Source of the DNA: Schistocerca nitens
Lineage: Eukaryota > Arthropoda > Insecta > Orthoptera > Acrididae
Direction of reading: 5' to 3'
Assembly (NCBI RefSeq): GCF_023898315.1
Contig: NC_064622.1
Span: 169,962,178 to 170,026,177 of the forward strand
DNA length: 64,000 nucleotides
Part shown: piece after piece, positions 22,218-32,339 of the stretch
Numbering within the stretch: the stretch's first letter is position 1
Layout of the letters: each line of letters opens with the position of its first letter
Position numbers and translations under genes: made by a program
Notes under the pieces: model-generated
The model's database searches: none
What the model was told of the DNA's origin: nothing
The model's input: the letters and a program-made list of their open reading frames with translations, nothing else

Positions 22218-23564
22218 TCAACACTGGTGGGGTAAATTTCCCCCCGTGTCGTCCGACACGATGGGCAAGGAGTGTTCCTCACAGTCGTCCGCCCAGTCTC
22301 CATGAAACACCATCGGCTGTTGGTGGCTCTTAGTGGCTGCTGCGGCACTCGGCGCTGACTCCATCGGCTGTTGGTGGCTGTTAGTGGCTGTTGCGGCACT
22401 CGGCGCTGACTCCATCGGCTCTGCTGGCTGGGAATCGGCAGCGGTTGTCTGCTTGTGATCCTGCTGTGCTGTGGGGTCTGAGGGGCTGAAGCTGTCACCA
22501 CGGCGATCTGTTGAGTTTGAAGTTACAGCGGCCTCTGTACCACCGGTACCGTCGTCGGAATTTCCACAGTCCATGTCAGACGATCGCTGCAAACACTCGT
22601 CCGATGGAGCACGCCGCCGTCTCTTGTGTTTTCGCGGGGAACGCTGTTTACGGACGCGTGTTTCAGTATCTGAATGTGGGTGGATTTCGTCAGCTGCTCC
22701 GGTGTCTGGAAGAAAAGCCGCTGTCGGCACAACCCGTGGGTCAATGTCCATCCTGGCATCCACGCCTTCTTGCAAGGTCGGTCGGTGATTATCTTCAGGT
22801 GGGGGCGCCGATGTAGAGGCCGGATCCTGTACTGCAGAAGCCATGTTGGTCTCTCCATCGGGGGCGGCTATCGGACTAATGTCGTCAGCATCGGAAAAGG
22901 GTGCTGCCCGTGTAACTTCGGCGTAATTGAGAGGAAGGGTCGTCACCGTAGAAGGAGTCATAGATTCACCTGTCGGGATTTGCGTAAGCCGTCGTCGGAG
23001 ACAATCCGACCGGACGTGCCCTACTTGGCCACAACCAGAGCAAGTGCGTGGCTGACCGTCATACATAATGATCGCCCTACATCCGCCGATGACAAGATAT
23101 GATGGAACATGTTTGGTCAGTTCAATTTTAATCTGTCGTACCCCGTTAAGGACGGGGTACGTTGTAAAGGTGGTCCATTTTTCGGCCATATGGCTGATCA
23201 CTTTACCGTAGGGCTGGAAAGCCGCGGTGACGACGTCCGGTGGTACTTCGAAAGGGAGTTCGAAGACGCGTATCGTACGGAGGCCAAGCCCCGCGTGATC
23301 GATAGAGACCGCCCCAAGATGGCCATCAGAATGTTTGAATTTAAGATCGTTCGCATGTGCGCTCACGATTCTGTTGCACACCTCGTCACTTACTAGCTTG
23401 ACGTAGACAACACTGCTCGTGATAGAGAGATGGATACCAATTATGTCTCGCGGGTCAATTTTAACGTCGTCACGTAGAAAACGTTCCACCTCGAAAGCTC
23501 GCGGTCGTGCATGATCGGTTTGAAAACTGATCTTGATGGTGGTTTGTCTGTATGAATGTGCCAT
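22218..23564 (-). CDS. LINE ORF1: nucleic-acid-binding protein with RRM-like region and CCHC knuckle
   Basis: A 448-aa frame from the ATG at 23564. Residues about 95-155 look RRM-like (TIRVFELPFEVPPDVVTAAF). They are followed by one CCHC knuckle, CSGCGQVGHVRSDC (C175, C178, H183, C188). From about residue 200 the protein is low-complexity, rich in Ser, Pro, Thr and charged residues (KHKRRRRAPSDE). Near the C-terminus is a tandem repeat of about 17 residues (PMESAPSAA...HQQ). In related LINEs ORF1 packages the element RNA. It ends 47 bp before ORF2 in a different frame. Host CCHC-type protein genes can resemble it, but the adjoining ORF2 settles the call. Confidence 0.9.
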   Translation of the reverse strand: MAHSYRQTTIKISFQTDHARPRAFEVERFLRDDVKIDPRDIIGIHLSITSSVVYVKLVSDEVCNRIVSAHANDLKFKHSDGHLGAVSIDHAGLGLRTIRVFELPFEVPPDVVTAAFQPYGKVISHMAEKWTTFTTYPVLNGVRQIKIELTKHVPSYLVIGGCRAIIMYDGQPRTCSGCGQVGHVRSDCLRRRLTQIPTGESMTPSTVTTLPLNYAEVTRAAPFSDADDISPIAAPDGETNMASAVQDPASTSAPPPEDNHRPTLQEGVDARMDIDPRVVPTAAFLPDTGAADEIHPHSDTETRVRKQRSPRKHKRRRRAPSDECLQRSSDMDCGNSDDGTGGTEAAVTSNSTDRRGDSFSPSDPTAQQDHKQTTAADSQPAEPMESAPSAATATNSHQQPMESAPSAAAATKSHQQPMVFHGDWADDCEEHSLPIVSDDTGGNLPHQC

Positions 23565-24112
23565 GTTGCGTCGGTAGTGATGGACTCTAAACTAGCGACA
23601 ACGCAGTAGTAAACAACTACGGGCACTCGCGACCGCGCGGACGGGACGTAAACAAGACGTCCTCGCCGCAGCGCTGCGGAAAGCAGACTGTGGGGACATT
23701 TCGATCCGCAGTTGCTCACTCTAACCACGAGACCACGGCGCTCATCAGTTAACGTTGTCCTTGATGTTGCCTATCTTCCACATGGACTACTCAGTTTCTG
23801 TATTTTGCTTATTTTTTCATAGTTCCACACAACTTCTTCCTGTTTTCTCGATTGATCTGTTTTCAGTTTTTCAAGGCCTATCCACTGTGACAATTTATAA
23901 CTAAATCTGAGGGGGGTGCGATGGGGAGGTTCCCTTGTCAGATAGATCGCGCGCCTTCCCCATTCTGTGGACGGACAGCATGCTCACTGATATGCACTGT
24001 ACGTTTGTCTGATTAGCAGTTATTCTTCACCAGGTGATTCTGCAATCACCTGGACGGGTTTATATCGAAAGTAGGTCAGTAGTCATACTGTTAATGAGTA
24101 TCAGTGTATATA

Positions 24113-24950
24113 GCGCCATAGAAGGAAATCGCAAGATGTGAGGTCAGATGCTCTGGAAGGCCAAAAGCAGTGAACAAGATCTTGTTCACCTCAAGGTGAA
24201 AGTGAGGTGGGACTGCGTCATGCATAAAATGAAATTTTGCAACATGTCTCCTCCGCAAAAAAGAGAGGTCCGTGAACTTTGTGAACAGATAGGGCACAAA
24301 ACATATTATGTCTGGTGAGTCTCTTTCATTTTCGACGACGACGCCACTATTTTGTGACCACCAGATTCTTACATTAGGGTTGTTTATTTTATCGTAGTCT
24401 ATAGATGAAACAGCGATTCTTCCGAAAACATGCGTCTTTAGAAAATAACGTATCCTCTGCCATATCTTGAAGAACATGAAATGCAAAATTCGTACCTTCT
24501 GTCACGGTCACTGAAACGCAATTGCTGTAGTAATTGCAACTTGTAAGCCATCATACGTAGGTGTCTCTTCAGAAAACGACATACCAGTGTTTGAATAAGT
24601 TGAAGTTCCTGACCTGCCCATCTTGTGGACTTCCGAGGGCTCCATTGAACGCTTCTCGGATACGTTCTACATTTTCATCAGACTTGCGTAGCCGACCAGT
24701 GCTCATCCCTTTGCATATGGAAACAACTTCCAAGAATATTGTGTGCTAGTCATAAGTCTGCTTGTGCAGCAGCAACATCTTGCTGAATCGATGGCGGAAT
24801 GTGCGTTGTACTTGAACAATGGATCGACTTCGAGCACATTTCAAAATACAAAATGATTTCCCTTGTGGTGTAGTCGCCATGTTGCGCAACAGCGCAGCTG
24901 TGTCAAAACTCCGAACTTTGCTCTATCCAGTGATATGCGCAATAGGCTCT
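24113..24950 (-). pseudogene. Mariner-like (DUF4817-type) transposase remnant
   Basis: Minus-strand pieces at 24486-24113 read NNPNVRIWW, ENERDSP, FMHDAVPPHFHLEVN and LTSHLAISFYGAIYT. They match the order expected of a DUF4817-associated Tc1/mariner transposase (...QQDGAPPHFH..., ...DFFLWGYIK...). The upstream, N-terminal side is only faintly visible to about 24950. Catalytic positions are changed and frames are broken. It is similar in type to the remnant at 36930-37745. Confidence 0.6.
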
Positions 24951-26401
24951 GTCTTTTGTAATGAACAACTGAAACCTGCTCTTTGACTCACCTAGTATAA
25001 TTTTACATTCAAAATACGAGTAAAATACATGACCAACTACTTGGATGTTCTGAAATCACTACAAACCGATTCTGTAACCATCAATAAAGGCAAAAATTCA
25101 AATATCGCGGAGAAATTATTCAAATCAGTGGATTACATAAAGAAGCAATTGATTTCAGAGTCCAAAATATTGAGACTACTACCAGATGGTTATAATTAAA
25201 ATTTAGCTTACCACAGAGGTGCAGTGTGAACTGCAATTATCGTACGGCAGCGAAAATTGATAGATATTCTAATGCGTAATGGGGAACCGATTTACACTTG
25301 AAAAAATTAGTTCCAATTTTGCCACTAGGTGCAAATCTGGCACCGTGGAAGCAAGAAAGACGCGTAGAAGTGTTTCCATATGTAATGGATTAGGAACGGG
25401 ACGTGGGAAGAAAAGGCCAAAACGAGTGAGAAAAGTATAAAGCTGATTTTATTATTAACTGTGGCTTACACAATTCGTTCAGTATGAGCACCGAAGACGT
25501 CGACGAAATGCTTTACAGCGTCAGATTTGCACCTGGTGGCCAAAATTGAGACTAACGTTTTTGCAGCCTAAATAGGTTCCGCATTAACGCGTTAGCATAC
25601 CACCACGTATCGCTACTATACGATAATTACAGCCAACACACTATCCCCGTGAGCAGCTGCAGTGTAATTATAACCACCCAGTGCAAACCCTTTCATGAGA
25701 TTTAAATAAAAAACCAATCCTCACATAAATGCAAGAATCAGGCAGTATACCACTGCGATAAGATCGCAGGTACTCTGCACGAAAAACGTATTGCTTAACT
25801 CAAAGTGGAGAAATGATGAGAAAACAGGAAACACAGAGAAAAATCGTTCAAAAAATTCTGGAGCTGAAGATAGATGTAAATTGGAACTATATACGAAGGA
25901 ACATAAAACCATACTACGTCAAACTCCGAAAAAATCGGATACAACTTGGGAAAAACGTGCAAGTCTTTGGACACATAAAGAATGGAGGAGAGCAGGTTAC
26001 GTAAAAAAAATGTGCCAATACTTCATCAATAAAAAGAACAAGATAACTGCATCTATTAAACTCACAGGGACATAGAAGATATGGATATTGCTGAAAAACA
26101 TATCCAAACTGCATGAGCTTGAAGTAGAATGAAGAATTTGGAAGGTTTTCAAGAGAAAGAAAAAAAAACAAGCGCATGAAAAACCTTCATCGAGAAAGAA
26201 AGTAAAACAGTAGCGGTTAAGGATAAAAAAAACTTTTCACAGACAGCGGAAAGAAACACCAATAGAAATACAAAACCATAACAAATTGTTGTACGTGGAC
26301 CGTAACTGGCTGAATTATACATAAAAACGATAATAATACTGAGTGGTTATGTGTAAGTTCTGCAGTCGCATTCCCGTCCTCTTGATTTTTGCATATGTGC
26401 T
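24951..26401. other. Unassigned AT-rich region with an inverted repeat
   Basis: A roughly 40-bp imperfect inverted repeat pairs 25309-25350 (CCAATTTTGCCACTAGGTGC) with 25515-25560 (GCACCTGGTGGCCAAAATTG), suggesting a small DNA element of about 250 bp. ORFs at 25791-26075 are Lys-rich with no recognised domain. Confidence 0.45.
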
Positions 26402-27680
26402 GTTCGGACATGGAGGAGATACAGAGAGACAGGAACTGTCGATGACATGCCTCGCTCAGGCCGCCCAAGGGCTACTACTGCAGTGGATGACCGCTACCTA
26501 CGAATTATGGCTCGGAGGAACTCTGACAGCAACGCCACTATGTTGAATAATGATATTCGTGCACCCACAGGACGTCGTGTTACGACTCAAACTGTGCGCG
26601 ATAGGCTACATGATGCGCAACTTCACTCCCAACGTCCATGGCGAGGTCTATCTTTGCAACCACGACACCATGCAGAGCGGTACAGATGGGCCCTACAACA
26701 TGCCGAATGGACCGCTCAGGATTGGCATCACGTTCTCTTCACCAATGTTCCCGGGTTCGATTCCCGGCGGGGTCAGGGATTTTCTCTGCCTCGTGATGGC
26801 TGGGTGTTGTGTGCTGTCCTTAGGTTAGTTAGGTTTAAGTAGTTCTAAGTTCTAGGGGACTTATGACCACAGCAGTTGAGTCCCATAGTGCTCAGAGCCA
26901 TTTGAACCATCTTCACCAATGAGTGTCGCATATGCCTTCAACCAGACAACCGTCAGAGACGTGTTTGGAGGCAGCCCTATCAGGCTGAATGCCTTAGACA
27001 GACGGTCCAGCGAGTGCAGCAATGTGGAGGTTCCATGCTGTTTTGGGGTGGCGTTATGTGGAGCTGACATACGCCGCTGCTGGTCATGGAAAACGCCATA
27101 ACGGCTGTACTATACGTGAATGCCATCCTCAGACTGATAGTGCAACCATATCGGCAGCGTATTGTTGAGGCATTTGTCTTCATGGACGATAATTCGCGCC
27201 CCCATCGTGCAGTTCTTGTGAATGACGTCCTTTAGGATAACGACATTGCTCGACTAGAGTGGCCAGCATGTTCTCCAGACATGAACCCTATCTAACATGC
27301 CTGGGATGGATTGAAAAGGGCTGTTTATGGACGTCGTGACCCACCAACCATTCTAAGGGATCTACGCTGAATCGCCGTTGAGGGTGGTGCAATCCCTATT
27401 AACAGTGTTTTGATGAACTTGTGAATAGTATGTCACCACGAATACAGGCATGCATCAATGAAAGCGGACGTGCTACTGGGCATTGGAGGTACCGGTGTGT
27501 ACAGCAATCTGGTTCACCACCTCAGAAGGTCTCGCTGCATCGTGGTACAGCATGCTATGTGTGGTGCTCATGAGTAATAAAAAGGGCGGAAATGATGTCC
27601 ATGTTGATCTCTATTCCAATTTTCTGTACAGGTTCCGGAACTCTCTGAACCGAGGTGATGCAAAACTTTTTCTAATGTAT
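26402..27680 (+). mobile_element. Tc1-like transposon, copy A, 5'-truncated and carrying a SINE
   Basis: Same family as copy B at 29621-31410, in the opposite orientation. Similarity begins abruptly at about 26402 (GTTCGGACATGGAGGAGATA) with no left terminal repeat, so the 5' end is lost. The right end (GGTTCCGGAACTCTCTGAAC, CGAGGTGATGCAAAACTT) matches the terminal repeat of copy B. The interior encodes a broken Tc1 transposase: HTH part RPRATTAVDDRYLRIMARRN at about 26455, then LFTN split by a SINE at 26748-26909, then FMDDNSRPHR-like sequence near 27180 and a C-terminal part with several stops. Confidence 0.88.
26748..26909 (+). mobile_element. SINE-A' copy (variant head), 5'-truncated
   Basis: Perfect 12-bp target duplication TCTTCACCAATG (26736-26747 and 26910-26921). 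The tail is that of SINE-A, but the head is different: CCCGGGTTCGATTCCCGGCG, then GATTTTCTCTGCCTCGTGAT and GGCTGGGTGTTGTGTG. The same head, in longer form, occurs at 33771-33983. The perfect duplication implies a younger insertion than its Tc1 host. Confidence 0.92.
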
Positions 27681-28555
27681 GCATTAAGTCATAATTTATT
27701 ATTTACAACATGCAGACTGTTCATTAGTCGTGTTTGGCTTTCCCTTTTTCTGAAGGCGAGAAGGTGATTACTACAGACAAAAATCGATAGTCTGACGACC
27801 ATTTTTATCAGAAAAGACGGTAATCAAAGAAGCAAATTAACGGTATAATTACTTATTACGATTACAACAGTTAACGTTTATGTGTAGGAGGTGAATGAAA
27901 TGTAAGAGGTACATCAAATATCTACGAATGATTAACAATAAAAATGCTGTTAACATTTATACAGCATCTTCAGTTATGTAATTTATATAGTAAAGCTTTA
28001 AGGCTAAATATTGAAACTGAATCGAATTATGAGGTAATATTATGACCAGCCAAAATAAGATTCAACTGAAACGCATCATATACATTCATAATGAGTCCAT
28101 CTTGACTGAACATTTGACAATTTAATGAAGATGTAAGGGATGATTGCTGAACACTAATTACTGCGAATATTTTCCAACACTGACAATTGCTCAGGGTATA
28201 ACTCTCCATCTCAGAAATTATTGGGGAATAGGTGGTGGGAAACTAAGCGCTACAACAGAAAGTACCACAACACATGGACTCTTAAGGCAGCAACAAAAAT
28301 CTCGAAAGAAAGAAACGCTGCAGAATTCCACTTGACAAAACCGAACAACGTGGAAGGTGTTCTTGGGTTTCCTAATGAGCTTGAGGCCTCACTTTAATTC
28401 CTGGCACTGCCAGGGATTTTTTCGTGGTAGGAGGACAAGAATGGCGTGCCCTCAGCCTCGTCACGTCAGGTGAGTAGTTACTTGGGCTGAATAAGAAATA
28501 AACGACTCCAAGGTCCTCGTGTCTGGCAACATCTGGGAGAGCGGAGTGCTGGCCT
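27681..28555. other. Unassigned AT-rich spacer
   Basis: No recognisable gene or repeat. The short ORFs lack domains. Confidence 0.5.
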
Positions 28556-28930
28556 CATGTCTTCCACACTGCATCCAAATCGCACCATTGGCAGAGGGTT
28601 TCACGGCTGCCGATCGTCTCTGAATGGGCAAAAACCATTTTGGCTGATCAGGGAGCTAATATGCTGCAAGGTTTGTTCCCCAACAGTCTTGCTGTATTCC
28701 GAGAAGACAGCGCCCCTGTTTGCACAGCTCGCATCGTCCAGAACTGGTTTTGTGGGCATGAGGACGAATTGTTGCATCTCCCCTGGTCACCACACTCACC
28801 ATATATCAATATTATTGAGCCGATTTATCTACTTTGGAGAGAAGGGCGCGTGATCTCTACGCATTTCTTTGATCGTTTCCTGAACTTGCTACTATTTTGC
28901 GGGAAGAATGGTATAATATTCTCTTGAAAA
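28556..28930 (+). pseudogene. Tc1/mariner transposase C-terminal fragment (DD36E-like spacing)
   Basis: The plus strand reads FREDSAPVCTARIVQNWF, then HLPWSPHSPYINIIEPIYLL at about 28700-28835. This is the last catalytic block of a Tc1/mariner enzyme. The Asp of EDSAP and the Glu of IIEP are 36 residues apart. No terminal repeats are visible, so only a fragment remains. Confidence 0.7.
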
Positions 28931-28994
28931 GCACACGTGACCAGTATTTATCCATTCCGACACGAATGGAAGCTGTTTTGAATTTTGGAAAGTT

Positions 28995-29191
28995 TTTTGA
29001 AATTTTTGGTAAGGTCTTATGGGACCAAACTACTGAGACCATGAGTCCCTAAGCCTCACATTACTTAATCCAGCTTAAACTAACTATGGACAAGACAAAC
29101 ACCCAAGCCCGAGGGAGGACTCGAACCTCCGACGGGGGAGCCGCACGAACCGTGAAAAGGTGCTGTAGAGCGCGCGGCTGACCCCCGCGGC
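28995..29191 (-). mobile_element. SINE-B copy
   Basis: Reversed SINE-B: ATGGGACCAAACTACTGAGA, then CCCGAGGGAGGACTCGAACC and GCGCGCGGCTG. A short duplication AAGTTTT(TT)GA borders it at about 28990-28999 and 29192-29200. Boundaries are good to a few bases. Confidence 0.85.
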
Positions 29192-29379
29192 AAGTTTTGA
29201 ATGCTAACCGTCTTCCTACATTGTATTACGCATGGTAATATGATGTGTTTTGGTGTTTCAATATTTTTGTCCATACTTCGCAAACTTTGCATGACGGAGG
29301 GTGCCATGTACCACCACTACTAGTTATCCCCTTTCTGGTTTCACTCGCTGATGGAGCGAGGAAAAACAGCTATGTGTAT

Positions 29380-29515
29380 GCCTCACTACGAGCACTAGTT
29401 TCTATCGTCTTGTATGCGCGATCCTCACAGGAAATGTACATTGGTGCCAGTAGGATCGCTCTGCAGTCATTCGCAAACGCCGGTTCTCGAAACATTCTCA
29501 ATACAAAAAATTTAA
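29380..29515 (-). mobile_element. Small CR1-like LINE fragment
   Basis: Bases 29420-29515 (GATCCTCACAGGAAATGTAC, GGATCGCTCTGCAGTCATTC, GCCGGTTCTCGAAACATTCT) resemble the C-terminal coding region of the LINE family at 32340-34270, read on the minus strand. Too short to judge the frame. Confidence 0.45.
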
Positions 29516-29771
29516 CATAAATAGAAAGAAAGTGACTTATAATAGTCTAGCAACAAATAGACCGTTGACAGTTTACTCACAGGTACGATGTGGTCGGCTA
29601 TTTCGACTAGACGTAATATACACACATCAAAAAAAGTTTTGCATCACCTCGGTTCTGAGAGTTCCGGAACCTGTACAGAAAAATGGAACAGAAATCAACA
29701 TACATATGTCTGCTATTTTCATTGCTCATGCAAACCACACATTGCATGTTGTACAACATACAGCGAAATCT

Positions 29772-30900
29772 TCAGACGTGGTGGTCCAGACTGCTGTACA
29801 CACCGGTACCTCTGATACCCATTAGCACGTCCTCTTGCACTGATTCATGCCTGTATTCGTTCAGCAAGGCACTTTGAGTCCAGATTGTCTCACTCCTCAA
29901 CGACGAGGTTGGTGGGTAACGTCGTCCATAAACAGCGCTTTTCAATCTTTCCCAGGCACGTTCGATAGGGTTCGTGTCTGGAGAACATGCTGGCCACTCT
30001 AGTCGAGCGATATCGTTATCCTGAAGGACGTCATTCACAAGATGTGCACGATGGAGGCGCGAATTGTCGTCCATGAAGACAAATGCCTTACCAGTACACT
30101 GCCGATATGGTTGCACTATCGGTCGGAGAATGGCATTCACGTATCGTACAGTCGTTATGGCGGTTTCCATGACCAGCGGCGGCGTACGTCGGCCCCACAT
30201 AAAGCCATCTCAAAACAGCAGGGAAACTCCACCTTGTGCCGGCCGCGGTAGTCTGGCGGTTCTAGGCGCGCAGTCCGGAACCGCGCGACTGCTACGGTCG
30301 CAGGTTCGAATCCTGCCTCGGGCATGGATGTGTGTGATGTCCTTAGGTTAGTTAGGTTTAAGTAGTTCTAAGTTCTAGGGGACTGATGACCACAGCTGTT
30401 AAGTCCCATAGCGCTCAGAGCCATTTGAACCATTTGAAACTCCACCTTGCTGTACTCGCTGGACAGTGTGTCTATGGCGTTCAGCCTGATCGAGTTGCCT
30501 CCAAACACGTCTCCAACGATTTTCTGGTTGAAGGCATATGTGACACCCATCGTTGAAGAGAACGCGATGCCAATCCTGAGCGGTCCATTCGGCATGGTGT
30601 TGGGCCCATCTTTACCCCACTGCATGGTGTCGTGGTTGCAAAGATGGACCTCGCCATGGACGTCGGGAGTGAAGTTGGGCATCATGCAGACTATTGCGTA
30701 CAGTTTGAGTCGTAACACTACGTCCTGTGGCTGCACGAAAAGCATTATTCAACTTGGTAGCGTTACTGTCAGGGTTCCTCCGAGTCATAATCCGTAGGTA
30801 GCGGTCATCCAATGCAGTAGTAGCCCTTGGGCGGCCTGAGCTATGCATGTCATCGACAGTTCCTGTCTCTCTGTATCTCCTCTATGTCCGAGAAACATCG
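29772..30900 (-). pseudogene. Tc1-type transposase (DD34E), interrupted and broken
   Basis: Read on the minus strand. The N-terminal HTH region near 30848-30612 has SGRPRATTALDDRYLRIMTR and VTTQTVRNSLHDAQLHSRRP. The middle near 30565-30450 has TYAFNQKIVGDVFGGNSIRL. A SINE follows. The C-terminal part at 30200-29772 is a clean 142-codon frame with FMDDNSRLHRAHLV and WPACSPDTNPIERAWERLK. The Asp of DDN and the Glu of PIE are 34 residues apart, as in Tc1. Frame breaks and the SINE make it non-functional. Confidence 0.88.
30237..30435 (+). mobile_element. SINE-A copy inside Tc1 copy B
   Basis: Perfect 14-bp target duplication GAAACTCCACCTTG (30223-30236 and 30436-30449). Full-length head and tail with an intact B box GGTTCGAATCC. 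This is the best preserved SINE-A here. Confidence 0.96.
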
Positions 30901-30973
30901 CTTTGGTTAACTCCGAGACGCCTGGACACTTCTTTTATTGACAGCTCTTCCTGGCTCAAAGTAACAATGCGAA

Positions 30974-31123
30974 CCGGCTGGTCCCGGCGTAGGATCGAGT
31001 CCTCCCTCGGGCATGGGTGTGTTTGTCCTTAGGACAATTTAGGTTAAGTAGTGTGTAAGCTTAGGGACTGATGGCCTTAGGCGTTAAGTCCCATAAGGTT
31101 TCACACACATTTGAACATTTTTG
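30974..31123 (+). mobile_element. SINE-B copy inside Tc1 copy B
   Basis: Sense-orientation SINE-B: GGCTGGTCCCGGCG, GATCGAGTCCTCCCTCGGGC, GGGACTGATGGCC, TTCACACACATTTGAAC. Flanked by AACAATGCGAA (30963-30973) and AACAATGTGAA (31124-31134). The head is shortened by comparison with 59778-59964. Confidence 0.88.
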
Positions 31124-31410
31124 AACAATGTGAATGCGATCGATCCGCAGTATTGACAGTCTAGACATGGTTGAACTGCAGACAACACGAGCCGTGTGCC
31201 TCCTTCCTGGTGGAACGAATGGAACTGATCGGCTGTCAGACCCCCTGCGTTAATTGGCGCCGCCCATGCATGGCTGTTTACGTCTTTGGGCGGGTTTAGT
31301 GACATCTATGAACAGTCAATGGGACAGTGTGTGTGATACAATATCCACAGTCAAAGGCTATCTTCAGGAGTTCTGGGAACCGGGGTGATGGGAAACTTTT
31401 TTGATGTGTG

Positions 31411-32339
31411 TATATACAATGTGACCTTCATGAAAACTTTTATAATCGTAAGTAGACTCACCAATTGCAACATCTACACGTTTACTTGAGAATAGCGCTA
31501 TAGTCGAAACAGACTTGTAGTAACGAAGAAGTACTACTAATTAAACTAAATGCAGCTTGCCTAGAACCACTCATTTTAGAATATTCAATGCTGTTTCGCG
31601 AAAAGAACGTCGTCTGCTGTTTTGTCGAAAATGACATTTTGAAGGGTACAAAATAGGAGCAGAAGAAAACACCAACTATCCGCAGTTAACAACAGTATTT
31701 ATTTACACACAGAGCGCCTTAACAAGTTTCGTACCGATTGTTCTTTACGTTCAGATTATATCATTGTTGTTTACATCAGTTGCCGGCTGCGTTTCCCTCT
31801 TGTGGCGAATGTTACTAGGGGTCGTGGTGCTCTACAACAAAAACAATTTGAGAGACGGCCTAGTTAACTGTAACTGCACCCGATAATGAATGAAAACAAT
31901 GAGAATAAATCTATAAGTATAACTGTGTTACTTCTAAATTACATACGTCGAAACTACCGCGTCGTTGTGTTGCACTGTGGACTGCGTGTAAAAAATTGGT
32001 TTATATTCTTTTTACTGTTTCGTGGACACAGGAGTTAACAGTGCAACATACTGAGGCGAGAATTACGACGTAGGCAACCTGAAGCTAAAACAGTTCTGCC
32101 TTAGAGATTTGTTTATGTCGTTTTTAATTCATTATTGGATACAGCTACAGTTAAACAGTTAAACAGGTATTTTCTCATGTCGTCGTCTTTTTTTATGTAG
32201 GTCACCACCACTCGACGTAACCAAGTGAGGGGGGAAAACAGCCGACAACCAATATAAACAAAAACAAGTGAATCTAAATTTGGACAGCTACCTGAAGATG
32301 ATCCTGTTGATTCCAAACCGGCAACGCCGCTATTTGTGT
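31411..32339. other. Unassigned AT-rich spacer
   Basis: No gene recognised. A short stretch at 31580-31625 (CGCGAAAAGAACGTCGTC) resembles the 3' coding part of the CR1-like LINE family and may be a remnant. Confidence 0.45.

Larger units (their letters stand above)
18266..23693 (-). mobile_element. Full-length Tx1/L1-type LINE with two open reading frames
   Basis: A 5.43-kb non-LTR retrotransposon on the minus strand, bounded by the 8-bp duplication GGACATTT (18258-18265 and 23694-23701). Order: a 5' leader of about 130 bp (23693-23565), ORF1 (23564-22218), a 47-bp gap, ORF2 (22167-18790), a 3' UTR of about 380 bp, and an A-rich tail. Both ORFs lack stops and keep their key motifs, so this is the best preserved mobile element in the window and may be recently active. 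The clade call rests on ORF1 layout (RRM-like, then one CCHC knuckle), endonuclease motifs and the C-terminal CCHC. It could instead be another L1-group lineage. Confidence 0.92.
17346..23937. mobile_element. Foldback-type DNA transposon with ~290-bp inverted arms, split by a LINE
   Basis: Ends are CAAGGGAACCTCCCCATCGC at 17346 and its reverse complement ending at 23937, flanked by TCA on both sides (17343-17345 and 23938-23940). The left arm is about 17346-17640. The right arm is 23702-23937 plus 18190-18257, because the LINE sits inside it. Without the LINE the element is about 1.15 kb and has no ORF. The arms contain a tRNA-like stretch (GTGGTTAGCGTGAGCGGC then AGGTTCACATC at 17560-17600). 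A 3-bp duplication is compatible with several DNA-transposon superfamilies, so I do not assign one. Confidence 0.88.
16560..24112 (+). mobile_element. Old Tc1-related non-coding repeat hosting the nest
   Basis: The two halves 16560-17345 and 23938-24112 read as one continuous repeat once the foldback element is removed: ...CCCTCAGTCAAACTCA then GATAGATCGCGCGCC... The right end near 24112 (ATGAGTATCAGTGTATA) resembles the reverse complement of the Tc1-type end at 14378 (ACACTGATGAGCC). No intact transposase remains. A SINE-A also interrupts it at 16657-16855. The left boundary is approximate. Confidence 0.6.
29621..31410 (-). mobile_element. Tc1-like transposon, copy B, with both ends and two SINE insertions
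   Basis: The left end CACACATCAAAAAAAGTTTT (29621) and right end ...GGAAACTTTTTTGATGTGTG (31410) are inverted repeats flanked by TA (29619-29620 and 31411-31412). The next block, CATCACCTCGGTTCTGAGAG at the left and its counterpart near 31370, is also shared. Removing the two SINEs (30237-30435 and 30974-31123) leaves about 1.4 kb, normal for Tc1. Confidence 0.93.

Noticed and set aside
25791-26075. Lys-rich ORF of 94 codons
   Set aside because: No domain recognised, overlapping ORF in another frame, AT-rich surroundings.
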